NCBI GenBank assembly: GCA_002633025.1
Contig: NMRB01000215.1
Location: 222,252-286,251, forward strand
Direction of reading: 5' to 3'
Source of the DNA: Notospermus geniculatus
Lineage: Eukaryota > Nemertea > Pilidiophora > Heteronemertea > Lineidae
Length of the DNA stretch: 64,000 nucleotides
A model generated the notes under the pieces. It saw nothing but the letters and a program-made list of their open reading frames with translations. It ran no database searches and was not told the origin of the DNA. Both the position numbers and the translations under genes were made by a program. Shown here piece after piece: positions 25,901-35,670 of the stretch (position 1 is the stretch's first letter; every line of letters begins with the position of its first letter).

Positions 25901-28900
25901 CCATGAGCCTACTTGTCATAGATGGCTGATCAGTTTTTGGAGAACATCAGCTCAGCAAATGGTTCTGAAGGAAGACGTTCGTGGCACCTCTCACATTTAC
26001 CACGCTGTCAGCCCATACCTAAAAAGTAGCGATCATAGGTGCTTCATCATTGTGCTAAATTGGACAGCTCCCCTCGATGGTATCATTGAGTAATTTGCCG
26101 ATGTCGTCGCTGAAAGTCAATGCCATCATCGCGGATCATCATCTCAGCATTTTTTGCCTCCCTTGTCGATTTCTGATAATCAGAGCTGGAATTGAGCTTG
26201 GCCGTTTTTGCCAATAGTTCATCAGAGATGGATGCGAGGTTAAACTTGAATGAGCTGTACAGATTGATCTGACGTCCTGACTTCTTTTATCATGTTATAA
26301 TCATGCATTCCATTTATTCTTCTTAAATGCTTCACTCTTTTCTTTGATTCAGAAAATCGTTCAAGTCCAAAAAAAGTATTTCTGGTTTGCTCATCTTCAG
26401 TGGTAAAATCAAGAAACTCTGAAGTAATGCATTGTATGTTTTCCTGTCTTACAGATATTGCCATGGACTGGTCAGACCACGCCCTCTGGTGGCCAGAGAA
26501 GAACATGTGGTTAAAAAAGCCTCGATTGACCCTCGACCAGTACGGAGTCCAAGCAGACGCCAAACTCGAGTTTACGCCGATGCATAAGACCATACGACTA
26601 CAGATGCCAGATTTACAGATCCACGATATAAAAGTCGACTTTTCCGTTGAAGTTTTCAAATCCGTGATTAATCTGTGTAAAGAACTGAGTAAGTACCGGT
26701 AGTGCCATTTATGAATTTCAGCCCTTAGGGGTGTGGATGACGTCTTGTCCCCAGCTTATGCCCTGGAATTTTAGTTTATCTGGGCACCACCGCTGTGTTT
26801 GCGAGGTCGTGACCGAATTCCTTGGACGGTCCACGGAACACGGACATGTTGTTCCTGCAGTGCACAGTGGGTAATTGGCCTTCAGATCGCAGCTGATGAA
26901 TAGAAAACGAGAAACGGTACAAAAACTGGTCAGCGAAGGAGAAAACATGTCCCCCTAGGGGCTGATTAGTGTTTTATCAGGGCAGTTATGATGGGTCGTG
27001 ACTAATTCAGACCGTGATAGGCAGATAATAGTACAGGGGGAGGGTTACTGTATCATTCATGTTGAATTACTGGACTAGTAGTCGAAACATTTCATATGGT
27101 ACCGTGAACCTCTGTTTAGGACACCCTTGGGACTGACAAGCTGTCCTTAGTTGCAAGGTGTCTTGATTACAAAGGTTTGACTGTGAAGGTGACCAATAGG
27201 ACAGTCCTCAATCCTCCTGACCTGAGCTAATCAGTGGTTCCTGCTCACTCCCTCTCTCACTGCGTACAGTGCGGTGACGAAGGGGACAGTACTAAGAACC
27301 TCTGATATTCTCACGATGTCCTCAAGAGGTGTCCTCCTGGCAGAGGTGTCCTTAATAGAGAGGTGTCCTCCTGGCAGAGGTGTCCTTAATAGAGAGGTGT
27401 CCTCCTGGCAGAGGTGTCCTTAATAGAGAGGTGTCCTCCTGGCAGAGGTGTCCGCAAAGGGAGGTTCCATTCGAGTTAGCTGGAGCTGTTCTTGCATGTG
27501 TCCAAATGCAGTACCAACCACTTTGCAGTACTATACGGACGAACGTATGTTGCATGTGTCCAGACGAACGTATGTTGCATGTGTCCAAATGCAGTACCAA
27601 CCACTTTGCAGTACTATACGGACGAACGTATCCAAGCCGTGCACCATTTCAATCGCCAGTTGGTTGAATGGACACATCCAAGTGCTCGGTACATGAAACA
27701 TTAATAACTCAAAGCTGCTTGCTTTTCCTCTGTTTACTTAGTTATTTACCTCATGGTGAATATTACCAAGCGAGCTCTGTATCTTACGTCTCACAGATTT
27801 GATATGATGGATGGGAAGTTGCTTTCGTGTTCAAAATTACAGCATAGATTGATAGACTGAAGGCCAGTTGGCTCCACACGATGAAACTATAATTGGTCTG
27901 AGGTAGAGCCAGGTTCTTAGGCAATTCATCGTTCAGACGACCATCCACCATCTTTGGCTTCAACGGAGATTTCGTGCATACATACTTCTCCGGTGGGCAA
28001 ATGAAAACATGTGTTTGGTCCTCAAATACGACTTTGCTGACCAGATATAAGTCCGCATGCACAAGTTTCCACGAAATCCAAGATGGTGGAAGCACGTTGA
28101 AATGATGAAGAGGAGGATGTGCCCTCTCCCTCTGAAGATATTACGATAGACACAGTTTAATAACGTCTAAAATGTTTCAGGTATTCGCCACCCGGAAGAG
28201 ATCTCCATCTCAAGGAAACTGGGGAAGGAAGATTTAAAATACAACAATGCGAACCCGCGAGGTTTGGTGCAGAAAAAACATCGTGATCGTATGTCACCGA
28301 ATGGGAATCTAAACAGTAACAGCAGTCATCACTTATCTAATAACAGTATGGATGGGTCGGCGAGTCCCTTTATTTCAAGGTCACCGATGACTCCCTCTAC
28401 TCCACAGGTATGTCAGGCATGAGTATTAAGATAAGATCCTTGGGTGCCCAGGGTATCTGACCTCTGTGAAGAGGAAGTTTTCCTAGCAGTTGATTTTGCA
28501 AACTTTGCAGTTCGGACCTCAGACTTGGCAGTTCTTCCAATTTCTCAGTGGTAAAGTTGCCGCTATGGGAACTGTCATATCTTAGACAGTTATAGATCAC
28601 TTCGTACGCTGTCTGAAATGACAAAATGCATGCAATCAAATCTTTTGTCTATTTTTCAGGGCACATTACTCCGCACCCCTGGTAGCGGTCCGTACAGCCC
28701 CAGCACGCCGTGGGCCGCCAATGGTACGATGTCCTCCATGCATAGCTTGTCATTCGAAGGTGCTCAAGAATCAATTTTGGCCAACAGTCCACAGAGACCA
28801 GTCAGAGAGGCTCTCGCAATGGTGCCTAGACCAAAGTCATTTATGGAGAAAGCTAGGATCAACTGTGGGTAAGTTCCTTGTCAATGTCGATTTCAGCATC

Positions 28901-31900
28901 TTTGTGACCATCTTAGTGGCCTCCACAAAAAATGTGACGTTACACTTCTTGTTGATTGAGTTGAATGTTCAGTATGAGCAGCTGTTGAACAGCATATTGT
29001 GTTGCAAGTAGAGCCCTCTGCTGGTAGCAAGCTGAACTGAGAAGTTGCTGTGATGGCTGTGTTGTCGGAGTCTCACTGACTGACAGTTGTGTCTAGTGAA
29101 GTTGAGATCTGCTAGAACACATCAAATTCTGTCTTACACACATTACTCTGAATCACTAAAATGACAATTCTGCTTTGATTTTCAGCTGGCTGGACTCCTC
29201 TCGGTCCCTCATGGAGCAATTAGTGCGAGAAAACGATGTTGTGCTGCTGAAGTTTAAATTTTATGCCTTTTATGACCTGAATTCAAAAGTAAGTATTTTC
29301 ACTCATGTTGAGCTGACATCATGCTAAGTTACATCCCTTGTCGTGCTCAATTTGGTTGTCAGTGTTGTTCAGTGACGATCTTGCTACTTGTCTCAGTCTG
29401 TTCTGATAGATGTTATTTCCTGATTTTACCATCTTTTGAAGGGTTGTATCTTCCCACAGCAGGGGTTTTATACCTCACTCCTCTTCATCCACTCACACAA
29501 ACTTCGTGTCAGGTGTATGAAGCGGAGTGAGACCAAAGCCCTGCAGTGGGACGATGACCTCTCTTCAGGCACCTCGTGGTTCTGGTGTCCTGCATCACGC
29601 AGAAAGGTGAAGACTCCTCCTAATCCAACCTAATCCTGTATCGAATGTCTTCTCTTTCTTCCAGTATGACCATGTAAGAATCAATCAAATTTATGAGCAG
29701 GCGAGGTGGTCGCTGATTTCTGAGGAGTTGGATTGTACTACAGAAGAAATGATTGTATTTGCTGCTCTTCAGGTAAGATATGACTTGTTTGAGTTTCTGT
29801 TTCCATGCATGGCAGTTGCGTGTTGTCTTCTGACCTGGTGGCGACCATCAAAAGAAAGAGACACCACAACTTCCTGAGGTCTGATTGCTTCCTCTGTGGG
29901 TCCTCAAACCTTCCATCTCACTTTCATTTCGCTCTCTTCAGTTACAATCCCAGCTACAGGCCGACGTGCCGCAGAATGACAACATCGATGGCGTGAAAAA
30001 TGAAGAGGATGATGTGGCATCTGCTTTAAAAGATTTGGAGCTTCACTTGGAGGGAACCAGTTCATCGCCGACGTCGGATATCACGCACATCCCGGAGTTA
30101 GCGGATTATCTAGACTTCATCAAGTAAGTTTCATTGATCCAATTACTCAAATACAGCCAACATTCGAGTTGCAGCCCTGGCGAAAGACTAGCCCCTTACC
30201 CTGTGAGCTTTCGTTGCTGTGAGAGTGTGGTCACCACTCCTACTCTGCTGTATTCAGGCCAGTGATGCTGGATCATGTCCAAAATACTCAAATGCGGTCT
30301 GCTTAAGCAGCTGTTAAACAGCATATTGTGTTGCAAGTAGAGCCCTCTGCTGGTAGCAACTTGAACTGAGAAGTTGCTGTGATGGCATTGTGAGTGAATG
30401 GCTGCTGAATGTGTTGTCGGAGTCTCACTGACTGACAGTTGTGTCTAGTGAAGTTGAGATCTGCTAGAACACATCAAATTCTGTCTTACACACATTACTC
30501 TGAATCACTAAAATGACAATTCTGCTTTGATTTTCAGCTGGCTGGACTCCTCTCGGTCCCTCATGGAGCAATTAGTGCGAGAAAATGATGTTGTGCTGCT
30601 GAAGTTTAAATTTTATGCCTTTTATGACCTGAATTCAAAAGTAAGTATTTTCACTCACGTTGAGCTGACATCATGCTAAGTTATTACATCCCTTGTCATG
30701 TTCAATTTGGTTGTCAGTGTTGTTCAGCGATGATCTTGCTACTTGTCTCAGTCTGTTCTGATAGATGTTATGTCCTTATTTTACCATATTTTGAAGCGAT
30801 ATATCCTCCCACAGGGGGGATTTTACCTTGCTCTCTTCATCCACTCATACTTGTGTGCAAGTGTATGAAGACGAGTGAGACCAAAGCCCTGCTGTGGGAA
30901 GATGGCCTCTCTTCAACCACCTAGTAATTCTGGTGTCCTGCATCACGCAGAAAGGTGAAGACTCCTCCTAATCCAACCTAATCCTGTATCGAATGTCTTC
31001 TCTTTCTTCCAGTATGACCATGTAAGAATCAATCAAATTTATGAGCAGGCCAGGTGGTCGCTGATTTCTGAGGAGTTGGATTGTACTACAGAAGAAATGA
31101 TTGTCTTTGCTGCTCTACAGGTAAGAAATGATGTGTTTGAGTTTGATTCCACATGTGGCAGTTGCGTGTTGTCTTCTGACCTGGTGTAGTTGATTCATAA
31201 TATTGGGTCTTGCTGTTGGTGGTGTTCTACACACTGGCGATCGTTCAGCCTACCATTTTGTGGCTAGTCATAAAGTATACTGGGAGAGATGTCATCTCTG
31301 CCGGTATGACCCCAATGCCTGAAGCGATGCGACCATCAAAAGAAAGGGAGACACCAGAACTTCCCGAGATCTGAGTGCTTCCTCTGTGGATTCTTAAACC
31401 TTCCATCTCACTTTTGTTTTGCTCTCTTCAGTTACAATCCCAGCTACAGGCAGACGTACCACAGAATGACAACATCGATGGCGTGAAAAATGAAGAGGAT
31501 GATGTGGCGTCTGCTTTAAAAGATTTGGAGCTTCACTTGGAGGGAACCAGTTCATCGCCGACGTCGGATATCACGCACATCCCGGAGTTAGCGGATTATC
31601 TAGACTTCATCAAGTAAGTTTCATTGATCCAGTTAGTCAAATACAGCCAACATTCGAGTTGTGGCCCTGGCGAAAGACCAGCCCCTTACCCTGTGAGCTT
31701 TTGTTGCTGTGAGAGTGTGGTCACCACTCCTACTCTGCTGTATTCAGGCCAGTGATGCTGGATCATGTCCAAAATACTCAAATGCGGTCTGCTTTCTTTT
31801 TCAGGCCCAAGAAACTCACTCTAAAAAGCACCAAGCGCTACTACTTCAGGTTTAGAAATACAACACTCTCCGTGTATCGTTCACAAGCGGATGCTAACGG

Positions 31901-33647
31901 ATCTCCAATGCTGTGGTATGATTTGAACGGTGAGTAGATCTGTGCAGTATCAGTTGCTGTAACGGTTCACTCTGTTTAGAGGATTGGAAGGTTTGGGTTC
32001 TTTTTCCATCTCACTGATTGATTTTATTTTATCGATTTATGAAGGTATCATAAACTGATGGTTGTGTTGTGTGTCTTGCAGGCTGTGAGGTCCACCATGA
32101 AGTGAACATAGCCACAGGGAAATATGCAATAAAACTGTCGGTGCCAGTGGAGGATGGGATGACCGAGATGCAACTCAAATGTGATTCGGTGAGATTTCGT
32201 TTATTCTTTAGTAAACAAATCAACAGCTGATATCAACTTGGATATCATCAGCTTTCTAGAGAGTTTGTCGGATGCTAGCCATTACGCCCAATCAGTGAAG
32301 TTGAGTAGGGGTATTGTGTTTTCAGAGGAGTTCCACGGGGTCACATGTTTGCCTTCTGGTCCATAACTTGAGTATCCCACACCTAATTATTTCACATTTT
32401 AAGGGTGCCAAGGTGTGGAACTGGGGAGGTGCCCTATCGGCTTTGGATGCATGCCGACACTGATCCTTTCATGAACCTGTTTTGATGTATTTGACCAAAT
32501 TTGTGATTGCAGGAAGAGCAGTACACAAAATGGATGGCCGCGTGTCGACTTGCGTCCGCGGGCAAAACTATGGCGGATAGCTCATACGAAACAGAAGTCC
32601 AGTCGTTACAGAACTTCCTGAAGAAATGCAGCATCCAGCGAAAAATGGCAACCAGGCGAAAACACCTGTTCTGAGTCCTGATCAAATCCAGTTCAACCCA
32701 GAAGAATTAGTCGCGCCAAGGTTCATGAAAAAATTCAAGTCAAAACAAGTACGTGGTCCATGTCTTTTCTCAGATATAATGTGATTATTACAGAGTTCAT
32801 CCGATTCAACTTGTTTGGTCTTCCGGATCTCCAGTTTCCTCCTACACTGAAGTAAACAAAATTTGAGACAGATTGGTCTGTTGAGAGAACTTGGTTGTTG
32901 GATGATGGTCAGAAGGTTGCATAATCATCTAGGCCAAGTTGTTGGACTTGTGCTTCTGGTCAACATTGTATTCTCTCATTTTGCAGTTACAAAAGCGAAT
33001 TCTCGAAGCTCACGCTAACTTCCAGGACCTTTCATTGATTGAGGCGAAGATGCGGTTCATTAAGACATGGCAGGAACTCCCTGAGTTTGGCATCACATAC
33101 TTTATTGTCAAGTTCAAGGATGAGAAGAAGGAGGTGAGTAGAGGTCAGAGGTCGTTGTCATGGTGACAGGTCGTCGTCATGAGGTCAGAAGTTGTTGTCA
33201 TGAGTTATTGCATCTTTGAGCCCCACATGGTACCTGATTTTCATCAGGCACTCTATCATGTGTTGGCTTCATTTCGTTTGGCATTTCCAGTTGTTCTAAC
33301 GACTAAGATACTAACTTATGGTTCAAAAACTTTAAAAATTCCTTCTTTTCATTTAGGCTCTACTCGGCATTGCGCATAACAGGCTAATCCGCTGTGATAT
33401 AAACACTGGAGAAGCTGTTAAAACGTGGCGATACTCGGCGATGAAGTCGTGGAATGTGAACTGGGACATCAAGATGTTTATTATACACCACGAAGATGGT
33501 CAAATCTCGTTCAGTTGTCTGACGGCCGACTGTAAAGTTGTGCATGAATTCATTGGAGGATACATCTTCAACAGTTTGCGAAAGTCGGACAGGAATCAAA
33601 CACTGGACGAGGAGATGTTCCATAAGTTAACGGGTGGATGGGACTAG
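1853..33647 (+). CDS. FERMT2-like: Kindlin (fermitin family homolog), integrin co-activator
   Basis: Kindlins are cytoplasmic FERM proteins that bind beta-integrin tails with talin and recruit focal-adhesion partners. Coding exons, all GT-AG: 1853-1991, 26455-26688, 28181-28407, 28660-28868, 29186-29288, 29665-29772, 29942-30123, (second copies 30538-30640, 31013-31120, 31432-31613), 31805-31929, 32082-32188, 32513-32748, 32987-33133, 33357-33647. Using one copy of the duplicated block and correcting a one-base frameshift at about 32625, the product is about 702 aa, close to kindlin-2 (about 680). F0 is residues 1 to about 90 and includes [12 protein letters not shown]1 carries a long polar loop in exons 3-4. 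F2 begins at [12 protein letters not shown], with a PH domain inserted in about 400-500 ([34 protein letters not shown]). F3 ends in HEFIGGYIF...[13 protein letters not shown]. Oddities are the exon block duplication, the frameshift, and a Ser replacing Gln in the F3 'QW' integrin-binding motif. The best match is kindlin-2, but invertebrates usually have one kindlin, so a vertebrate paralogue name is approximate. Confidence 0.93.
2488..2600. repeat. Short palindromic (hairpin) element
   Basis: CTTGGAGGAATTATAC at 2488 is matched by its reverse complement ending at 2600, and further inward CTTACATG pairs with CATGTAAG. The middle holds a second palindrome (ACTTAGTGAGT/ACTCACTAAGT). The size and layout are those of a small non-autonomous hairpin element. 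No target duplication is obvious. Confidence 0.65.
4802..4910. repeat. 41-bp tandem repeat, about 2.6 copies
   Basis: The block CTGATTGG...TAATTTTCAACTAGCAGC recurs at 4802, 4843 and 4884 with a period of 41 bases. Each unit carries a CTGATTGG or TGATTGG, that is a CCAAT box on the minus strand, so a regulatory reading is possible but unproven. Confidence 0.6.
6555..6648. repeat. 45-bp tandem duplication
   Basis: ATGTAAACAAACAGTCCTCC...GGTGCAGTAGCC appears twice, starting at about 6557 and 6602, with almost no change between copies. It is a small recent duplication. Confidence 0.7.
6960..7010 (+). repeat. Fragment of the 'GGACACCTCTGCCAGGAGG' repeat
   Basis: It matches the core of the repeat at 60-245, including the flanking CTCCC(T/C)TA. 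It is a truncated copy. Confidence 0.6.
7040..7400. promoter_or_regulatory. CpG-rich patch inside kindlin intron 1
   Basis: CpG dinucleotides are dense here (for example ACGGCGTCC, CGCCGCACACCATCCGCGACC, CGCTCGCCGCCG) compared with the AT-leaning intron around it. Open frames exist on both strands, which is a by-product of the composition, and none resembles a known protein. It could be an alternative promoter or enhancer. There is no direct evidence for either. Confidence 0.25.
10880..13408. repeat. Tandem duplication unit A (first copy)
   Basis: From at least 11096 to 13408 this stretch is repeated at 14350-16662 with a few percent divergence and small indels (for example GGGTGG repeats and a missing TATA). 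The left border of the homology is hidden because the second copy starts at the N gap. The short open frames inside are broken differently in the two copies, so I see no gene. Confidence 0.8.
11390..11454. repeat. Hairpin repeat, CTCCCACAGCAGGG family
   Basis: GCATCCTCCCGTAGCAGGG at the left pairs with GCACTGCTGTGGGAGGATGC at the right, around a loop with TTTTTACAGG and GACCAAAGC. The same arrangement recurs at 14642-14708, 29447-29555, 30801-30904, 44158-44225, 60293-60378 and 60823-60910. Confidence 0.7.
13409..14077 (+). mobile_element. Interspersed element with TAGCTCACC/GGTGAGCTA hairpin head, cut by gap
   Basis: It starts exactly where unit A stops. A palindromic head (TTAGCTCACCGGGGTGAGCT) is followed by a CGTCGT microsatellite (about 13446-13482) and then repeated modules containing CCAAGTTTCGG.CCGAT and GCCACCAGGTGG (three times, about 13575-14055). 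Its 3' end lies in the gap. A related hairpin head occurs at about 20799. Since unit A' continues without it (16662 onward), it is an insertion or marks the copy junction. No transposase is visible. Confidence 0.55.
14078..14349. other. Assembly gap (272 N)
   Basis: A run of N sits between the interspersed element and the second copy of unit A, so the real junction of this duplication is unknown. Confidence 0.99.
14350..16662. repeat. Tandem duplication unit A' (second copy)
   Basis: It is collinear with 11096-13408, with the same order of landmarks: the hairpin repeat, the GGGGCGGGG run, a TGTAGGCCTACC, and the terminal GTCCATTTAT. Differences are scattered substitutions and short indels, consistent with either a young duplication or two haplotypes. 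Confidence 0.8.
14642..14708. repeat. Hairpin repeat, CTCCCACAGCAGGG family (copy in unit A')
   Basis: It is the duplicate of the hairpin at 11390-11454, with arms CCTCCCGCAGCAGGG and CACTGCTGTGGGAGG. Confidence 0.7.
16830..17045. repeat. Dispersed repeat shared with 42505-42690
   Basis: Shared blocks are ACCGATCGTCT(C/T)GCCAGCCAC, GATATC.GCTTTGGTA and TGTTTGACAATG.G, followed by an ATCGCTGTC.A.C.CAC segment. Both copies are flanked by GCGATATCG-type motifs. The family is unnamed and the boundaries are approximate. Confidence 0.55.
17900..18345. repeat. About 99-bp minisatellite, 4-5 copies
   Basis: Units start with AGCTTTAGCTTGCTGAGATG at about 17899, 17999, 18098 and 18278, with a shortened unit at about 18197. 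Each contains GTGCTACCAGCTT.CAGATGA and GAATGATGAGG.AGCACACA. Long open frames in it are a consequence of the repeat. Confidence 0.8.
18921..18940. repeat. Poly-G tract with one unresolved base
   Basis: Nineteen G with an N at 18930, a typical sequencing-difficult homopolymer. A similar poly-C with an N is at 50726-50743. Confidence 0.9.
20317..20800. repeat. 145-bp tandem repeat, about 3.3 copies
   Basis: TTCGGTTTCCGCTCATTTAA recurs at 20317, 20462, 20607 and 20752, exactly 145 bases apart. Units include ACCATAGGAAGGTTCCTTT and CCAATATGGCCGCC. It is internal to the element at 20193-21303. Confidence 0.85.
20799..21275 (+). mobile_element. Nested repeat with TTAGCTCACC...GGTGAGCT head
   Basis: It opens with TTAGCTCACCTGTGGTGAGC, the same hairpin head as the element at 13409, and ends near CACCTGAGCCACGAGGACTG. 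The 3' border is a guess. It lies wholly inside the larger inverted-repeat element. Confidence 0.4.
21764..22165. mobile_element. tRNA-derived SINE-like element with two opposed tRNA-like ends
   Basis: At 21771-21841 on the plus strand there is a box A-like TGATGCAGTGG and a box B GGTTCGATTCT at a spacing typical of a tRNA promoter. On the minus strand a second box B (GGGTTCGATTCCTGC, complement of about 22052-22066) lies in GGTCCCGGGTTCGATTCCTG. Two convergent tRNA-like modules with a 200-bp body suggest a composite SINE or two insertions. Neither half folds convincingly as an intact tRNA gene. Confidence 0.55.
23339..23369. repeat. Perfect 13-bp hairpin
   Basis: GGCAGCCATGTTG, a five-base loop AATTC, then CAACATGGCTGCC. 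The stem is perfect. It may be a remnant hairpin element or a stable RNA stem in the intron. Its function is unknown. Confidence 0.6.
27095..27475 (-). repeat. Long copy of the GGACACCTCTGCCAGGAGG repeat with 34-bp internal array
   Basis: It is the reverse-strand relative of 60-245. Its 3' part is a tandem array (27325-27466) of a 34-bp unit containing AGGTGTCCTCCTGGCAGAGG and TCCTTAATAG, four copies. It lies in kindlin intron 2. Confidence 0.75.
27493..27635. repeat. About 82-bp tandem duplication
   Basis: TGCATGTGTCCAAATGCAGT followed by ACCAACCACTTTGCAG and CGGACGAACGTAT is present twice, starting at 27493 and about 27575, with a partial TGCATGTGTCCAGACGAACG between. It is a recent local duplication in kindlin intron 2. 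Confidence 0.75.
28978..30304 (+). repeat. Kindlin exon 5-7 duplication, copy 1
   Basis: It runs from CAGCTGTTGAACAGCATATT to CTCAAATGCGGTCTGCTT, and the same sequence restarts immediately at about 30305. It contains coding exons 29186-29288, 29665-29772 and 29942-30123 (393 coding bases, 131 codons), which encode the end of F1 and the first part of F2 (GWLDSSRS..., [12 protein letters not shown]..., [17 protein letters not shown]). Every exon is open and has good splice sites. Confidence 0.92.
29447..29555. repeat. Hairpin repeat, CTCCCACAGCAGGG family (kindlin copy 1)
   Basis: It has a TTCCCACAGCAGGGG left arm and GACCAAAGCCCTGCAGTGGG right arm, with CTCACTCC/GGAGTGAG pairing inside. It lies in the intron between duplicated exons 5 and 6. 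Confidence 0.65.
30305..31794 (+). repeat. Kindlin exon 5-7 duplication, copy 2
   Basis: It contains exons 30538-30640, 31013-31120 and 31432-31613, identical in length and splice phase to copy 1. Comparing the 393 coding bases I count eight differences, all synonymous (for example AAC/AAT, GCG/GCC, GTA/GTC, CCG/CCA). Introns differ more, including an extra roughly 150 bp in the intron before exon 7. The block enters and leaves in phase 2, so including both copies would add 131 residues in frame. Confidence 0.92.
30801..30904. repeat. Hairpin repeat, CTCCCACAGCAGGG family (kindlin copy 2)
   Basis: It is the duplicate of 29447-29555, with arms CCTCCCACAGGGGG and GACCAAAGCCCTGCTGTGGG. Confidence 0.65.
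32621..32630 (+). other. One-base frameshift in kindlin exon 10
   Basis: Upstream the frame reads [16 protein letters not shown]. Downstream the kindlin frame resumes one base off as [20 protein letters not shown] and continues to the donor at 32748. Restoring one A in the A-run at 32624-32626 gives a normal exon of 237 bases with correct end phase. As written, translation would stop at codon TGA about 32672. Confidence 0.85.
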
Positions 33648-33834
33648 TGTGGCGGACATCGGACCTCATGGATTTACAGTATTCCAAACAATTTCAAATG
33701 GTGGATATAAGCTGACATTCTTCATCAGTAACCTGGAGGACCAGTAGAATTCTGCTGTTGCGTTTCATCTGTCTTTGGTTTCTCCAGTGTCACTATTGAA
33801 ATTTGTAGGACTTCATTTGAGACAGTGATAATGA

Positions 33835-34595
33835 CCTTGAGATGTCAAGGTCAAATGGATAGAGCCATGACAGTGTCAGGGTCAAATGGACAGAGTCTTG
33901 GCAATGCCAAGGTCGAGTCGACTGCCCCTTGACGATGTCGGGGTCAAATGGACAGAGCCTTGACAGTGTCAGTGTCAAATGGACAGAGTCTTGGTGGTGT
34001 CAGTGTCAAATGGACAGAGCCTTGACAGTGTCAGTGTCAAATGGACTGAGTCTTGACAGTGTCAGTGTCAAATGGACTGAGTCTTGACAGTGTCAGGGTC
34101 AAATGGACAGTGTCAGTGTCAAATGGACAGAGACTTGACAGTGTCAGTGTCAAATGGACAGAGACTTGACAGTGTCAGTGTCAAATGGACAGAGCCTTGA
34201 CAGTGTCAGTGTCAAATGGACAGAGTCTTGACAGTGTCAGTGTCAAATGGACAGAGCCTTGACAGTGTCAGTGTCAAATGGACAGAGTCTTGACAGTGTC
34301 AGTGTCAAATGGACAGAGTCTTGACAGTGTCAGTGTCAAATGGACAGAGCCTTGACAGTGTCATTGTCAAATGGACAGAGCCTTGACAGTGTCGGGGTCA
34401 AATGGACAGAATCTTGACAGTGTCGGTGTCAAATGGACAGAGCCTTGACAGTGTCGGTGTCAAATGGACACAGCCTTAACAGTGTGAGTGTCAAATGGAC
34501 ACAGGCATAACAGTGTCAGTGTCAAATGGACACATCCATAACAGTGTCAGTGTCAAATGGACACAGCCTTAACAGTGTCAGTGTCAAATGGACAG
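33835..34595. repeat. 31-bp minisatellite, about 24 copies
   Basis: The unit is about 31 bases: TTGACAGTGTCAGTGTCAAA followed by TGGACAGAGCC. Variants include ACACAGCCTTAACAG towards the 3' end. Early units are degenerate and the middle ones nearly identical. The array begins about 190 bp after the kindlin stop codon, so it is probably transcribed in the 3' UTR. A shorter piece of it recurs at 36382-36570. Confidence 0.9.
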
Positions 34596-35670
34596 AACCA
34601 AGACTATGTCGAATTTGCATGGACATAATGTCGACCATGTTGTGGAGAATAACATCAAGGACATAACTGATAATGACTTGAGCTGAAGGCTCAGAATCAG
34701 ATGAACATTGACAAGTTGATCAGTAGTGTCAGTACGTTCAGCATTTTATTGTATAGATATGAACTATTTTGCCAAGTATGTATGCTCCACGTAATATTAT
34801 GTCTCTGCCCGCGGGTTCATTCAGTAGGCCAGCTTTAGAGGAAACCTGGTGTTGCTACCAAATATAGCTCATAATATGGACACAGGCAAAGGGAATTAAC
34901 ATTGTGGCATTGGTTGGCACAGGGAATTGGATTACACGTACATTCATTTCATCTTTGGATTTGGATGTACGTCCACGTTGTGGATATCTTCTTCGGTATC
35001 CAGTGATTCGATAACATACTTGAAGCTTCAGTCATATCTCTGCTTTGAATGGGTATCATCATACCACATATTCTCATAGGTGCTGAGTATATTATGAAGA
35101 TAGTATTTGTTATATTAATTGACTTCCTTCTGCTGTGGTGATCTGAGGAAGTGTGCAGCCAGTATGAGTGGGGTTGGCGGTGCAGTCAGTGTTTGTCAGG
35201 GATGTTGCTGCCTTAGGGAGAGGGTTGTAGAAAGATGTGCTGAATGATGCATTTGTAAAGTATATTCCACCCTCCCTATACCGCCAGTGGCGGCTTTGCG
35301 AGGGTATTGTTGTTGGTAATGTTGAAGTACATTCAACCGAGAAATCAGTTGTCTGTGGTGGTATAGCGAGCGTGGACTGTATGAACTTTGGTGGAAAAAA
35401 GGCACAAGATCTGAGAAAAGGCCACAGTTTCCTTCGTGTTCTGTGTATTGCCTGGGTGGTAAGAATGAAGACCAAATAGCACTGACTTCTAATGCCAATG
35501 TTTGGACTGTGTTGAATTCTTGAATGATTTTGGTAACAGTCCATGGGCCGCCAACCCAGCATAGTGTGGACTGTTTTATACTATGGAACAGAGTGTAGAT
35601 ATTGTATATAGAATCACACTTATTGAACCTGTATGTACATATAACTGTTGGTGTTCCCTGATCACGTCAT

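Larger units (their letters stand above)
1992..26454 (+). other. Kindlin intron 1, 24.5 kb, no other gene recognised
   Basis: The donor is at 1992 and the acceptor ends at 26454. I found no convincing exon of another gene on either strand. Repeats inside are listed separately: hairpins, minisatellites, a 2.3-2.5 kb tandem duplication broken by an N gap, a terminal-inverted-repeat element, and a SINE. Stretches 2601-4801, 7401-10880, 18346-20192 and 22166-26454 show nothing I can name except the short hairpin at 23339-23369. Confidence 0.75.

Noticed and set aside
33835-34595. Regular array that superficially suggests CRISPR
   Set aside because: The whole 31-bp unit repeats with no unique spacers, and the genome is eukaryotic: a minisatellite.
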